From positions 1-64,000 of the forward strand of contig NZ_JXSY01000005.1 in NCBI RefSeq assembly GCF_004329715.1: 64,000 nucleotides of DNA. The letters run 5' to 3'. This document shows positions 9,398 through 18,893 of the stretch, one piece after another. The notes under the pieces were generated by a model, which ran no database searches, had not been told where the DNA came from, and saw only the letters and a list, made by a program, of their open reading frames with translations. This stretch comes from Bowmanella sp. JS7-9 (GTDB lineage Bacteria > Pseudomonadota > Gammaproteobacteria > Enterobacterales > Alteromonadaceae). The position numbers and the translations under genes are program-made. Positions within the stretch are counted from its first letter, which is position 1. Each line of letters begins with the position of its first letter.

Positions 9398-10035
9398 CGC
9401 CACTGCTCCCCTATTATGGGATCCTCTAATTCCGGCGACTCTTCCCAAGTGAAGCGTTTAATCACAGGTTTAGGATCTGCGCGGGAAAATAATAACGCGG
9501 CCAGGGCACCAAACAACGCCCCGAAAAAATGATACTCAAAGGAAATATGCTCTTCACGCGGAAAGATGCTCATCATCATGCCGCCATACAGAACCACGCC
9601 CATCATCATTAACGCAACGGAACGTTTATCGCGCCGCAGAATGCTGGCCACCAGCAAAAAGAAAAACAAGCCATGGGTAAGTCCGCTTGCGCCAATATGT
9701 ACCGCATGGCGGGCAAATAACCACACACCTAACCCAGAGCCCAGCCAAATCAATAAGCTCGCCTTTTTCCAGCTGTGCGGATAACCATAGATAAATAGAC
9801 TGCCGAGGAACAACAGCGCGAGCGTATTACTAAAAATATGCCCGAGTGAACCATGAATAAGCGGGGCAAAGGCGATACCCCACAATCCCTGTACCTGCAT
9901 GGGCGATATGCCCAATTCATTTAGTGGCAAATGGAAAAACAATTCGCTGAGCTTAATCCACCATAAAATGCAGGTGAACAACACGCTGATTAGGACTGCC
10001 TGAAATAAGGGTTTTGCGATCTTCATTGTCCACAT
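9364..10035 (-). CDS. Rhomboid family intramembrane serine protease
   Basis: A 223-residue membrane protein with about six hydrophobic helices. It carries the rhomboid HxxxxHxxxN motif (H61, H66, N70), the catalytic serine in GASG (S117) and the catalytic histidine in EYHFFGALFG (H169). It would cleave within or near membrane helices. Its gene lies one gene away from a protein with a GlyGly-CTERM tail, the substrate class of rhombosortases, but the sequence does not by itself prove it is a rhombosortase. An internal ATG at 10026 is an alternative start. The 3' end overlaps the MOSC gene by 34 bases on the other strand. Confidence 0.88.
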   Translation of the reverse strand: MWTMKIAKPLFQAVLISVLFTCILWWIKLSELFFHLPLNELGISPMQVQGLWGIAFAPLIHGSLGHIFSNTLALLFLGSLFIYGYPHSWKKASLLIWLGSGLGVWLFARHAVHIGASGLTHGLFFFLLVASILRRDKRSVALMMMGVVLYGGMMMSIFPREEHISFEYHFFGALFGALAALLFSRADPKPVIKRFTWEESPELEDPIIGEQWRQSSSDDASNQ

Positions 10036-10073
10036 ATGCGGCCTGGATGAAAAATCGCAATATGCTCATTCGG

Positions 10074-11078
10074 TTATTTTTGCTGCGTTTTAGCCTTAAT
10101 CAATGCTTGCTTTTGTGCTGTGCTCATAAACGCGGCATTGACGCCGTTAAGCTGTATTTGGCGCAATGTCTCTGTCGACAGGCCAATAACCTTTTGGGCC
10201 ACCTCATATTCATGCGCCAGCGTAATGCCTGATACAGCAGGATCATCAGAATTAAGTGTTACGCACATATCATGCTGCAGAAATACTTTCATCGGGTGAT
10301 TGGCAGTATCCGTTACCGTTGCCGTTTGATAGTTAGATGTAGGGCAAGATTCAACCGCGATGTTATGTTTGGCCATATAGTTCATTAACGTTGGATCCTG
10401 TGCAGCTGCGACGCCATGGCCAATGCGCTCAGCGCCAAGTAAATTAATCGCATTCCAGATGCTTTGTGGCCCGTCGCCTTCTCCGGCATGGACCGAGATT
10501 TGCCATCCGGCATCACGACCTTTGCGGAAATGTTCGATAAATAACGGCGCGGGAAATCCTAATTCATCACCAGCAAGATCAAGCGCACAAATATGTTGTT
10601 TGAAAGCCAGTAAACCGTTGAGTTCTTTATCACACGCTTCTGCACCATTAGTGCGGCTGAGAATCCCAATAAGATTGAACGGGATACTGGTTTCCTGGCT
10701 GCCTGCTTTAACCCCGTCAATCACGGCCTCAACCACCCCAGCCACCGGCAAGTTAAACGCCATGGCCATGTAATAAGGGGAAAAACGCAATTCAACGTAA
10801 TCCAGCCCCTGTGCTTTTGCATCCAGCATATTTTCATAGGCTACGCGGCGACAGGCATCCAGATCGGCCAAGACTGAAACGCCATAATCCAGTTTGGCGA
10901 GAAACGTCAGTAGATCACTGGTTTTATCCTGCACCTGCACCAACGGCACTAACGCATCAAACTGAGTTACAGGCAAAGGAATATGGTGTTGCTGGGCAAG
11001 TTCCCAGATTGTCATTGGGTGGATGTTGCCATCCAGATGACGGTGTAAATCCACTAGAGGGGTGCGTGGGTCAATCAT
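10074..11078 (-). CDS. add: Adenosine deaminase
   Basis: Converts adenosine and deoxyadenosine to inosine and deoxyinosine in purine salvage. It is 334 residues (E. coli 333). Metal and catalytic residues are all visible: H12 and H14 in LHRHLDG, H197 and E200 in VHAGEGDG, H221 in RIGHG, and the aspartates of NSDDP (278-279). The 3' end is 39 bases from the rhomboid gene on the same strand and the 5' end is 17 bases after the metalloprotease gene, so the three could share transcripts, though no functional link is obvious. Confidence 0.96.
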   Translation of the reverse strand: MIDPRTPLVDLHRHLDGNIHPMTIWELAQQHHIPLPVTQFDALVPLVQVQDKTSDLLTFLAKLDYGVSVLADLDACRRVAYENMLDAKAQGLDYVELRFSPYYMAMAFNLPVAGVVEAVIDGVKAGSQETSIPFNLIGILSRTNGAEACDKELNGLLAFKQHICALDLAGDELGFPAPLFIEHFRKGRDAGWQISVHAGEGDGPQSIWNAINLLGAERIGHGVAAAQDPTLMNYMAKHNIAVESCPTSNYQTATVTDTANHPMKVFLQHDMCVTLNSDDPAVSGITLAHEYEVAQKVIGLSTETLRQIQLNGVNAAFMSTAQKQALIKAKTQQK

Positions 11079-11095
11079 AGTGCTCCTTGACCTTT

Positions 11096-11500
11096 TTACT
11101 TCGCTTTAGCAGCGCAGTGTGGTTTTACAGTGGCATTATACCGCTTTGCGTAGTCGAGCATAGCGCTACGGTTATTTTTTTCGCCAATCCGCAGAGTATC
11201 ACCGCTAATCGGTAACGTCCGGGTACCGCAAGTTTGTAAAAGCAAACTGGCGTCCTGCACGTCAATGCCCGGAAGTCCCCCTTCACGACGGGCTATTTTC
11301 CACAATCTTAGGTCCCCCCGCGCGATCGCAATCAAGGCTGCCTGCTCAGGCGATTGCCACAACACATCATAGGGATTTTCCGCATCGCCAAGCTCGACGC
11401 CCGACGCCGTTGGCGAAGCTATTTGATGGTTCTTTGTACCTGTGTCTGCAACCGAACTCTGACACCCGGTTAGTGCCAAAACGCCGAACAAAGCCGTCAT
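11096..11500 (-). CDS. Lipoprotein module in frame with the metalloprotease (possible separate gene)
   Basis: If translation restarts at ATG 11500, the product is a 134-residue lipoprotein with lipobox LALTGC (Cys13). The rest is a soluble domain containing VLWQSPEQAALIAIARGDLRLWKIARREGGLPGID. No known family was recognised. No Shine-Dalgarno sequence precedes the ATG, which argues for read-through from the protease or for coupled reinitiation. Listed separately because in relatives it may be an independent gene. Confidence 0.4.
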   Translation of the reverse strand: MTALFGVLALTGCQSSVADTGTKNHQIASPTASGVELGDAENPYDVLWQSPEQAALIAIARGDLRLWKIARREGGLPGIDVQDASLLLQTCGTRTLPISGDTLRIGEKNNRSAMLDYAKRYNATVKPHCAAKAK

Positions 11501-13447
11501 TGAAGGATAACGGCGCAGGAATACCGCCAGCACAGACAGCAAACCGAGTAGCCCGAGTGCCCCGCCCCCACCTCCGGAAGATGGCGTCACAGTAGCCGTA
11601 GCGGCTTCTATCGCAAAGGGCTGTGCCGATACTGAATAAAAAATATTATCCGCACATTTGAGCATCAATCTGGCGCTGCTGGTAACACGATTAGGCGTTG
11701 CGGTTAATTGATGCTCACCATCATTTGGCGTCGCACTAGCCAGTATGCTTGGAAAACTCACCCCATTGTCAGTAGACAATAAAATATCGACAAATCCGCA
11801 GCTGACCGGGGCTAATTGGGTACCACCAGTCTGCCAGCGGATGCTGGCACTCTTACCTACCTGCCATTTACTGGCTGCGGCCGGCGATGTGATCTCAATG
11901 GGACTGGCAGTCGTTACTGTGCGCACGACCACTGGCTCGGCAGACATCCCCCCCTGGCCATCGCGCACCACAAAGCGGAAGTTCATATTTCTGGCAGTCG
12001 TCGGGTAAACTTCCCCCCTCGATAAACTGCCAGAAATCACAGAACTCAGCGCCGGAAAATACCGTGTGGCTTCAGCACTGGCAGGAAGACTCCGGAATAA
12101 AGGGTTGCTGCCGTTATCCGAATTCATTTGTGTCAGTGTGGTGGTGGCTGCGCCCGTATCATACTGCTCCCATTGATAACTCAACGTGTCACCGTCAGCA
12201 TCGGTCGCCGTGCCTGTCAGCACAAACGGACTATTGGCAGGGATCACATAATCCGCCATGGATTCTATTTCTGGCACCTGGTTGCCGTTGACGATCGTCT
12301 CACCGCACTGCCCAGCCTGACGGCTGTCCAGTGCTGCGTAATACTGCAAAATAGAGCCGTAATGAAAATAATCATCCACGCTATTTTGAATATTCTGGGC
12401 ATCGCAAATGCCGGCATAGCTCATAATGGTACTGCCACTGCCCGGCTCCCATGCTGTATTACCACTGCGTTGCCCTGAACTACAGTTACTATCCCCCGTT
12501 TCTTGTGCATTAAACGTATGCTCTGCACCGAACTGATGGCCAATTTCATGGGCCAAATAATCAATATAGAACTGCTCTCCGCGCGGGTTATCACTACCCG
12601 TCCCAGCCAATGCTTTATAGGTATCGTTGCAAACCAGTCCGACATAGGCCAGCCCACCACCAAAGGTACCGAGCAAATGTGCTATGTCGTATGAGGATAC
12701 CGGGACTCCTGCATTTGCCAATGCGGTGTCAATGATGTCGATATCACTGTCGATTGAATTTTCAAACGGATCGGTCGCTGCATCAGTGAAAATGCCTTTT
12801 TCTGCATCCGCTATCAGTTCAAATTCAGCGCTCATTTCACGGCGAAACAGAGGGTTAAGTCGGTTCAGAATCGTCGCAAATTCAGCCAGCACGGCATCCG
12901 TGCTGCCAAACTTGGCAAAATATTCACCAGTGGTAGCAAATGCGATGCGATAACGGCGGATACCATCATTTGGTCTGGCATTGGCTTTTGCCGCTGGTTT
13001 AACACTCTGCTCAACAATGCGTGGCGTTAGCTCCTGATAGTGCTCTGCTCTGGTCTTCGCGCTCAGCTGATAGCGGTCAGTGTCGGGCGTCATCCATACA
13101 ATGCCGTTGTCAGTACGATATTGGGCTCTGAGTCGTTGGTGACTGAGTTCCAGGCTCCCCACCACGCGATCATTCGCATCTAGTAATTCGTAAGTTTGAA
13201 TATGTGGATAACGAGCTGCCAAATCGGGAGCAAATACTTGGGATTCCCTGACCTTAAACGTCAGCATCGCTTGCTGTAAGTCAGGCAAAGCTACCTGCCC
13301 CTCCCGCAACTGTTGGGACATTTGCGCGCTATCCAACGTGTAGTGATGGGATTGGGTATTTTTAGCTGCTAATGCTTGCCAGGGTGAGGTCGCAGCTAGG
13401 CTTAGCTGACTAGCAAACAATAAAGTGATACCAAGCAAACAACGCAT
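11096..13447 (-). CDS. Secreted zinc metalloprotease with GlyGly-CTERM tail, fused in frame to a lipoprotein
   Basis: A 783-residue ORF. It starts with a Sec signal (MRCLLGITLLFASQLSLAA), then a propeptide-like region to about 160. A metzincin-type protease domain has zinc motif HEIGHQFGAEH (H300, E301, H304, H310) and a downstream IMSYAG Met-turn. Further on are PKD/cadherin-like and Ig-like domains (about 405-615). A GlyGly-CTERM signal follows: Gly run 625-629, hydrophobic helix 630-644, Arg645-Arg646. Such a tail normally ends the protein. Here the frame continues into a second hydrophobic leader, MTALFGVLALTGC (Met650), and about 120 more residues. Either this is a natural fusion or a one-base change joined two genes that used to overlap by ATGA; a TGA in the +1 frame overlaps the Met650 codon exactly. 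Confidence 0.85.
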   Translation of the reverse strand: MRCLLGITLLFASQLSLAATSPWQALAAKNTQSHHYTLDSAQMSQQLREGQVALPDLQQAMLTFKVRESQVFAPDLAARYPHIQTYELLDANDRVVGSLELSHQRLRAQYRTDNGIVWMTPDTDRYQLSAKTRAEHYQELTPRIVEQSVKPAAKANARPNDGIRRYRIAFATTGEYFAKFGSTDAVLAEFATILNRLNPLFRREMSAEFELIADAEKGIFTDAATDPFENSIDSDIDIIDTALANAGVPVSSYDIAHLLGTFGGGLAYVGLVCNDTYKALAGTGSDNPRGEQFYIDYLAHEIGHQFGAEHTFNAQETGDSNCSSGQRSGNTAWEPGSGSTIMSYAGICDAQNIQNSVDDYFHYGSILQYYAALDSRQAGQCGETIVNGNQVPEIESMADYVIPANSPFVLTGTATDADGDTLSYQWEQYDTGAATTTLTQMNSDNGSNPLFRSLPASAEATRYFPALSSVISGSLSRGEVYPTTARNMNFRFVVRDGQGGMSAEPVVVRTVTTASPIEITSPAAASKWQVGKSASIRWQTGGTQLAPVSCGFVDILLSTDNGVSFPSILASATPNDGEHQLTATPNRVTSSARLMLKCADNIFYSVSAQPFAIEAATATVTPSSGGGGGALGLLGLLSVLAVFLRRYPSMTALFGVLALTGCQSSVADTGTKNHQIASPTASGVELGDAENPYDVLWQSPEQAALIAIARGDLRLWKIARREGGLPGIDVQDASLLLQTCGTRTLPISGDTLRIGEKNNRSAMLDYAKRYNATVKPHCAAKAK

Positions 13448-13635
13448 AACTTTCCTTTCAGTCTGAAACTACTACAGTGGACATCCTAGAACAGAAATGT
13501 CAGGCAAGCACCTTTAATCACAGCAAAGGTATCGAAGACAATAACCCAAACTAAACTTAGACAGTCGCAATGGACGTTAATTTGACTCATAATGAATTGT
13601 CTTAACGGAAATTTTGTAAAAAACAGAGAACTTTC

Positions 13636-14487
13636 ATGGAGTTAACTTTCTTTGGTGTGCGAGGTTCGACACCAACCCCAGGGGCTGAGTTTGTCCGCTA
13701 TGGCGGCAACACCGCGTGCGTGTACGTACGGTTGGATGACGGTACACATATCGCCCTGGATTCGGGTACCGGCATCGTTGGCCTTGGCAAACAGCTCATC
13801 AAAGAAAGCGGTGATATCCATATTCTGTTATCGCACAACCATTGGGATCATATTCAGGGTTTTCCTTTTTTTGCGCCGATTTATCAAAAGGATCGCAAAA
13901 TTCATATAACCCCGGGCATGACTAAGCTGGCAGAACATGACGCCATCCTGAAGCAAATGTCAGGCAGTCTATTTCCCGTTTCTTACGATACCCTGACCTC
14001 GCTGATTAGTATTACACCGCGGCCAGAACAGGAAATGCAATGGCAGCTAAACAGCGCGGTGATTTCGCGCCTGGCGATGAATCACCCGGGCAGTGGCAGC
14101 TCCTACTGCATTCAGGCTGACGGCGTAAAAATTGCCTACATTACCGACAACGAGTTATATCCTCCGTACCGCAAAGAAACCGACTTTTTACAATTTGTCG
14201 AATTTGCCATGGACGCCGACATGATTATCCATGACGCCCAATATCTGTTCTCGGATTTACCCGCGAAATCTGGTTGGGGACATTCTATTGCTGAGGAAGC
14301 GGTGAAACTGGCATTAGCCTGTCGCGCTAAACGATTGGCCCTTTATAGCCATGATCCGATCCGCACCGATGACAGTCTGGATAAGTTGCAGGCACGCTGC
14401 CGTGAAATTGTACAGATTGCAGATGACAGTCTGGAGGTATTTGCTGCCGCGGAAGGTATGACGTTTAGCCTGTCAAACAAGTCTTAA
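13636..14487 (+). CDS. MBL-fold metal-dependent hydrolase
   Basis: A 283-residue cytoplasmic metallo-beta-lactamase-fold protein. The metal motif HNHWDH (67-72) lies after strand IHILLS. Further candidates for ligands are the histidine in AMNHPGSGSSY, the aspartate in YITDNE and the late histidine in LYSHDP. The opening FFGVRGSTPTPG and YGGNTAC are typical of the PhnP/cyclic-phosphodiesterase-like branch, so phosphodiesterase activity is the best guess. In many bacteria such domains sit near cyclic-nucleotide or signalling genes; here a patatin and a diguanylate cyclase follow on the same strand. Confidence 0.85.
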   Translation: MELTFFGVRGSTPTPGAEFVRYGGNTACVYVRLDDGTHIALDSGTGIVGLGKQLIKESGDIHILLSHNHWDHIQGFPFFAPIYQKDRKIHITPGMTKLAEHDAILKQMSGSLFPVSYDTLTSLISITPRPEQEMQWQLNSAVISRLAMNHPGSGSSYCIQADGVKIAYITDNELYPPYRKETDFLQFVEFAMDADMIIHDAQYLFSDLPAKSGWGHSIAEEAVKLALACRAKRLALYSHDPIRTDDSLDKLQARCREIVQIADDSLEVFAAAEGMTFSLSNKS

Positions 14488-14509
14488 TCATCAGAGGTCA
14501 TTAACGGCA

Positions 14510-15637
14510 GTGAATAACCCACGTAACGATACCGCACTGATGTTAAGTGGTGGTGGCGCCCGAGCGGCCTATCAGGTTGGGGTACTCAAAGCGATTACGC
14601 AATTTCTGCCACGCAATCACAATATTCCCTTTCCGATTATTTGCGGAACCTCTGCCGGCGCCATAAACGCGACCGCGATGGCCTGTTATGCATCCTGTTA
14701 TCACTTAGGCGTTCGTAAACTGGAGCATGTGTGGAAACATATGCTACCCGAGCATATTTTCGAAACCCGCTTCGGATCGGTGCTACGTCATCTGATCAAA
14801 AACTATTTGAAAATATTTCGCAGTGACGACATAGAACACTTCCCCAGTAGTATTTTAAACAACGAACCTTTGCGGCGGTTGCTACATAAAACGCTGGATT
14901 TCCCACGACTAGAACGCAATCTGGCGCAAGGCCACCTGCGTGCGGTGTGTGTCAATGCGTCCAGTTATGCAAACCATGACTCACTAACGTTTTTTCAAAG
15001 CGGTGAAGATATCGAGCCCTGGCAACGGGTCAAACGACGTGGTTTGGCCTGTCGGCTGAACGTAGAACATCTGATGGCCTCGGCAGCCATCCCGATGCTG
15101 TTTCCCAGTATCAAACTGGGCAATGAGTATTTTGGTGACGGGTCAATTCACCAACTATCACCGCTCAGTGCGCCAATTCATTTAGGGGCCAATAAGGTCA
15201 TGGTGATCGGTATGGAACAACCTATTTTGCCACTCATCAGCCACCCTAAGGCCCCCAGCCTGTCTGCCGTGGCGGGCCATTTGCTCGACACTGTGTTTGA
15301 AGATACCCTCAGCGCGGATCTGGAAAGACTGGAACGAATTAATCACCTTATTACCCTGATGGATGCCAAAAAGCGCTCTCAAAGCCATTTGCGACCTATT
15401 CAGACCTTGGTACTTAATCCAACCATCGACCTGAATCATCTGGCCAGCGAGAATTACCATCTATTGCCCGCCGGACTGCGCAGCATGCTCAACATATTGG
15501 GGATCCGCGCCGATGCGGAATCGAGCCTGCCCAGTTACCTGCTCTTCGACCACAGATACTGTAGCGCGCTGATCCAGTATGGCTTCAACGACACCATGCA
15601 GCGGGAAGACGAGATTCGCCAGTTTCTCGAGCTTTAA
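14510..15637 (+). CDS. Patatin-like phospholipase
   Basis: A 375-residue lipid acyl hydrolase. The oxyanion motif SGGGARAAYQ is at residues 13-22, the nucleophile Ser48 sits in GTSAG, and the partner Asp210 in FGDGS. The rest, including a long helical insert after GTSAG, matches the cytoplasmic RssA-like patatins. The start is GTG at 14510 with an AGAGG site about a dozen bases upstream. No signal peptide is visible, so it probably acts on membrane lipids from the inside. It lies 22 bases after the MBL gene and is probably co-transcribed with it. Confidence 0.88.
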   Translation: MNNPRNDTALMLSGGGARAAYQVGVLKAITQFLPRNHNIPFPIICGTSAGAINATAMACYASCYHLGVRKLEHVWKHMLPEHIFETRFGSVLRHLIKNYLKIFRSDDIEHFPSSILNNEPLRRLLHKTLDFPRLERNLAQGHLRAVCVNASSYANHDSLTFFQSGEDIEPWQRVKRRGLACRLNVEHLMASAAIPMLFPSIKLGNEYFGDGSIHQLSPLSAPIHLGANKVMVIGMEQPILPLISHPKAPSLSAVAGHLLDTVFEDTLSADLERLERINHLITLMDAKKRSQSHLRPIQTLVLNPTIDLNHLASENYHLLPAGLRSMLNILGIRADAESSLPSYLLFDHRYCSALIQYGFNDTMQREDEIRQFLEL

Positions 15638-15670
15638 TCCTCACAATAACTGGCACATGAATTGCTCATA

Positions 15671-15713
15671 ACCTGTTAGCGAAATCTAGCGTCAAGAAAC
15701 TAACAGGTGTCTC
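15671..15713 (+). promoter_or_regulatory. Hairpin that sequesters the diguanylate cyclase ribosome binding site
   Basis: ACCTGTTAG (15671-15679) is the exact reverse complement of CTAACAGGT (15700-15708), with a 20-base loop. The right arm contains most of the AGGTG Shine-Dalgarno sequence that precedes the GTG start at 15714. In RNA the stem would hide the ribosome site; in DNA it could also be an operator. Confidence 0.55.
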
Positions 15714-16598
15714 GTGGAACAACTCAGTGTGTTATTTCAGGCTGATTACGACAGTGGTTTTGATACCCGCCGTCATATCGGTCAGTCCGGAAAACTGGAT
15801 TATTTACAAAAATTTAATCTTACCACCGCCCTTATTGAGCAACTTGCACTGCCACCGCAATTGGATGTGTTGCTCAATCGTGCGCGTCACTTGATTGACT
15901 TATGTGGTGTCGAGCTGATTTGTCCACTTGGCCGTTTTAGTGCAGGTCTTTGTGCCGGTAATCTGACAGTACAAAGCTACGAGTTGAAAAATGGTAGCCG
16001 CGTACGCTACCTGAGTCAGGGCGTCCTGACCGGACGAGATATTGATCTGCTGGACGATATTCAACACTGCGCTGAACGACCGCTGCAATTGGCGATCCAG
16101 CATCTGGAAGTTAAACGCATGAGCTTTGTGGATTATCTCACCGGGCTGGGCAATCGCAGCCACTATGAGGACAGTATCGGTCGTCTGGTGAATCGTTCTC
16201 TTCGTGAACATCAGGGTTTTGGCCTGCTGATGCTGGATTTAGACCACTTCAAGCTGGCCAATGATCAGTATGGTCACCTGCTTGGCGATCAAATCCTGAT
16301 TGCCGTCGCCAATGTGATTAAAGACAGTATTCGCGAGTCAGACTATGCGTTTCGCTTTGGTGGCGATGAGTTTTGCTGTTTGCTGGTAGGTGGCGATGAC
16401 CAGTTGAATCAACGGATTGCCCTGCGCATTATTCACGCCATCAGCCAACACCCGTTATTGGCCAAACACAATATTTCCGTCAGCGTCGGCAGTGCAGTGT
16501 TTGCGGAAGAGGATAATGCCAGCAGTGTATTTGTCCGCGCGGATAACGCGTTATATGCGGCAAAACGCAGCGGCCGTAACTGTCTGAAAACCGCCTGA
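15714..16598 (+). CDS. Diguanylate cyclase (GGDEF domain protein)
   Basis: Makes the second messenger c-di-GMP from two GTP. The protein has 294 residues. The N-terminal ~130 residues form an uncharacterised, possibly GAF-like sensor with no transmembrane helix. The GGDEF domain spans about 135-294, with an intact GGDEF (216-220) and an RESD inhibitory site (207-210) five residues before it, so product feedback is expected. The start is GTG at 15714. Translation may be held back by the hairpin over the ribosome site. It converges on tilS. Confidence 0.93.
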   Translation: MEQLSVLFQADYDSGFDTRRHIGQSGKLDYLQKFNLTTALIEQLALPPQLDVLLNRARHLIDLCGVELICPLGRFSAGLCAGNLTVQSYELKNGSRVRYLSQGVLTGRDIDLLDDIQHCAERPLQLAIQHLEVKRMSFVDYLTGLGNRSHYEDSIGRLVNRSLREHQGFGLLMLDLDHFKLANDQYGHLLGDQILIAVANVIKDSIRESDYAFRFGGDEFCCLLVGGDDQLNQRIALRIIHAISQHPLLAKHNISVSVGSAVFAEEDNASSVFVRADNALYAAKRSGRNCLKTA

Positions 16599-16613
16599 TA
16601 TAATCTCAGGCGG
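16591..16613. terminator. Inverted repeat between diguanylate cyclase and tilS
   Basis: CCGCCTGA (16591-16598) and TCAGGCGG (16606-16613) form a perfect 8-bp stem with a 7-base loop between convergent genes. The U-tracts on both sides are short (TTTTC on the minus side), so termination may be partial. The cyclase stop codon lies in the left arm. Confidence 0.5.
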
Positions 16614-16617
16614 CAAT

Positions 16618-17910
16618 TTATTGCCTGCTAATATCCGCTTTAAATTGCCAATCCAGTGCTTGTTGTGACAAGCGCCATTTTTCACCGGCAATCGCTAAGG
16701 CAATAACAGATTCCCCGGCTCGAACCACCACCGTCTGTTGACGCAACCAGGGCGCAATTTGCCACTGCTTAAACCACTGGTTCAACGGCTTTGACTGCAA
16801 CTCTCCAACAGGCGTAAAACGCAAGCTAAACGGTGCGTTTCCTATCTCTAGCGGCTGCTGATTGCACCGTATATTAGTCAGCAACACCGGCACCGCATCC
16901 CAACTAACAGCATGCTCTCCCTGCCATTTTATCGTCTGATTAATCTGCCACAGGTCTGACGAAAGCAAACAAAACAGCCGCTGATTAAAACGACGAATGA
17001 CCCTACCATCCAGCTTAATCTCTGGCATGCCGTCTTGCCGGCTGACGAGCTGATTTTGTAAATTCAGTAACCACGCCGCACTGGGATTGAGACCAAATTG
17101 CGCCAGCCAACTGCGCAACAATGCGCTTTGCCAACGCTCAGGCTGAGCATGTAAGCCATTGATGCTAAGCGTTTTATCCTGACTCTGCAGGCCGACTAAC
17201 TTTTCCTGTAACACCTCATCCAGCAAGGCTTGATGCTGCGCGCATAACTGTGCGGAACGAGCGGCATTGTCGGCCATTTGTGGCCAACGCTCGGCCAGGC
17301 GCGGAATAATCTCATGGCGCAGAAAATTGCGGTCGAATCGCACATCCTGATTCGACTCATCTTCAACCCAGCGCAAGTCATGTGCATAGGCGTAGTGCTC
17401 AATTTGTGCGCGGGACAGCGCCAGATAAGGCCGTAAATAGGTCACACCATTGTCTTCCCGTCGCACCGGCATCGCCGCCAGGCCGGCAGGCCCTGCACCA
17501 CGCTTTAACTGCAATAGGATAGTTTCCAGCTGATCATCTAGATGTTGGGCCAGTAACACACAGGCTCCTTGTGCGTGTTTTACGAAAACACCATAGCGAG
17601 CTTCACGGGCCACGGCTTCGAGGCTGGTTCGGGTTTGTTTGAGCAGATTTACCCGCTCCACCAACAAGCGAATATCTAACTCACCACAAAGTTGTTCTAC
17701 GAACCGTTGCCAACTATCGGCATTGGCACTTAAACCATGGTGCACATGAATTGCGGAATATTGATGTTGGGGAAAAGAAGCGCGCAAAGCGCACAGACTA
17801 TGCAGTAATACGACAGAATCGATGCCGCCACTTAAGGCAACATAAAAATGAGTCGCGGGCTGCTCCAGTACAGGAAGCAGCGCCGCATTAACCGGATCAG
17901 CAGTACCCAA
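16618..17910 (-). CDS. tilS: tRNA(Ile)-lysidine synthase
   Basis: Attaches lysine to cytidine-34 of the CAU-anticodon tRNA(Ile), changing codon reading from AUG to AUA and identity from Met to Ile. It is 430 residues, like E. coli TilS. The PP-loop ATP-binding motif SGGIDS is at 27-32, followed by [11 protein letters not shown] and the [22 protein letters not shown] stretch. The start is a TTG that overlaps the accA 3' end by 14 bases; no ATG or GTG is available before the PP-loop because a stop lies four codons upstream. It is the last gene of the long minus-strand cluster. Confidence 0.94.
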   Translation of the reverse strand: MGTADPVNAALLPVLEQPATHFYVALSGGIDSVVLLHSLCALRASFPQHQYSAIHVHHGLSANADSWQRFVEQLCGELDIRLLVERVNLLKQTRTSLEAVAREARYGVFVKHAQGACVLLAQHLDDQLETILLQLKRGAGPAGLAAMPVRREDNGVTYLRPYLALSRAQIEHYAYAHDLRWVEDESNQDVRFDRNFLRHEIIPRLAERWPQMADNAARSAQLCAQHQALLDEVLQEKLVGLQSQDKTLSINGLHAQPERWQSALLRSWLAQFGLNPSAAWLLNLQNQLVSRQDGMPEIKLDGRVIRRFNQRLFCLLSSDLWQINQTIKWQGEHAVSWDAVPVLLTNIRCNQQPLEIGNAPFSLRFTPVGELQSKPLNQWFKQWQIAPWLRQQTVVVRAGESVIALAIAGEKWRLSQQALDWQFKADISRQ

Positions 17911-18853
17911 ATGACATTAAACGTTTGTAACGCTCTTCCAGCAATTGATCTGGCGTGAGCTTTTTAAGCTGCGCCAATTGTTGCTTGATGGTCGCACGCA
18001 GGTTGGCGGCTGTGGCATCGTGGTCACGATGGGCACCACCCAATGGCTCATCAATGATGGTATTGATGAGATCCAGCTCTTTAATTTGCTGCGCGCTCAC
18101 ACCCATAGCTTCTGCCGCCAAAGGGGCTTTTTCTGCGCTTTTCCACAGAATAGACGCACAACCCTCTGGAGAAATGACTGAGTAGGTACTGTATTGCAGC
18201 ATATTCACGCGATCACCTACGCCAATCGCCAACGCGCCACCGGAACCACCTTCACCAATCACAGTACAGATAATTGGCACAGACAGGCGCGCCATCACTT
18301 TAAGGTTCATCGCGATGGCTTCACTTTGCCCACGTTCTTCTGCCCCCACGCCCGGATACGCCCCAGGTGTATCGATAAAGGTGATTATGGGTAAACCGAA
18401 GCGTTCTGCCATTTCCATCAGGCGCAACGCTTTACGATACCCCTCAGGCTTTGGCATACCAAAGTTACGTTTGATTTTTTCCTGTGTATCACGGCCCTTC
18501 TGATGGCCAATGACCATCACCGGCTGTCCGTCGAACTCAGCCAAACCACCCACAATCGCTTTGTCATCGGCAAAGGCACGATCACCCGCCAATTCCTGAA
18601 AATCATCAAAGATTCGCGCCACATAATCCAGCGTATACGGACGCAGCGGGTGGCGAGCCAGGCGGGCAATCTGCCAGGCGTCCAACTCCGCGAATATTTT
18701 CTTGGTCCGTTCTGCGCTCTTTTCACGCAGCTTGGTGATTTCCTCTTCGAGAGAAATATCAAAATCACCGTTTTCGCTGACTAACTTTAGTTCGTCAATT
18801 TTCGCTTCAAGTTCAGCGATCGGTTGCTCAAAATCCAGGAAGTTTAAATTCAT
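17897..18853 (-). CDS. accA: Acetyl-CoA carboxylase carboxyltransferase subunit alpha
   Basis: With AccD it transfers CO2 from carboxybiotin to acetyl-CoA, making malonyl-CoA, the first committed step of fatty acid synthesis. It is 318 residues (E. coli 319) and begins [19 protein letters not shown]. Conserved blocks include [36 protein letters not shown] and [16 protein letters not shown], the last forming an oxyanion and CoA-binding region. It follows dnaE by 40 bases, as in E. coli. Confidence 0.97.
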   Translation of the reverse strand: MNLNFLDFEQPIAELEAKIDELKLVSENGDFDISLEEEITKLREKSAERTKKIFAELDAWQIARLARHPLRPYTLDYVARIFDDFQELAGDRAFADDKAIVGGLAEFDGQPVMVIGHQKGRDTQEKIKRNFGMPKPEGYRKALRLMEMAERFGLPIITFIDTPGAYPGVGAEERGQSEAIAMNLKVMARLSVPIICTVIGEGGSGGALAIGVGDRVNMLQYSTYSVISPEGCASILWKSAEKAPLAAEAMGVSAQQIKELDLINTIIDEPLGGAHRDHDATAANLRATIKQQLAQLKKLTPDQLLEERYKRLMSFGYC

Positions 18854-18893
18854 CCCAATACCTAACCATGTCCTCGGTTCACCCCTGACTCCG

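Noticed and set aside
18194-18784. Open frames on the plus strand opposite accA
   Set aside because: They follow the codon structure of accA on the other strand and have no independent support.
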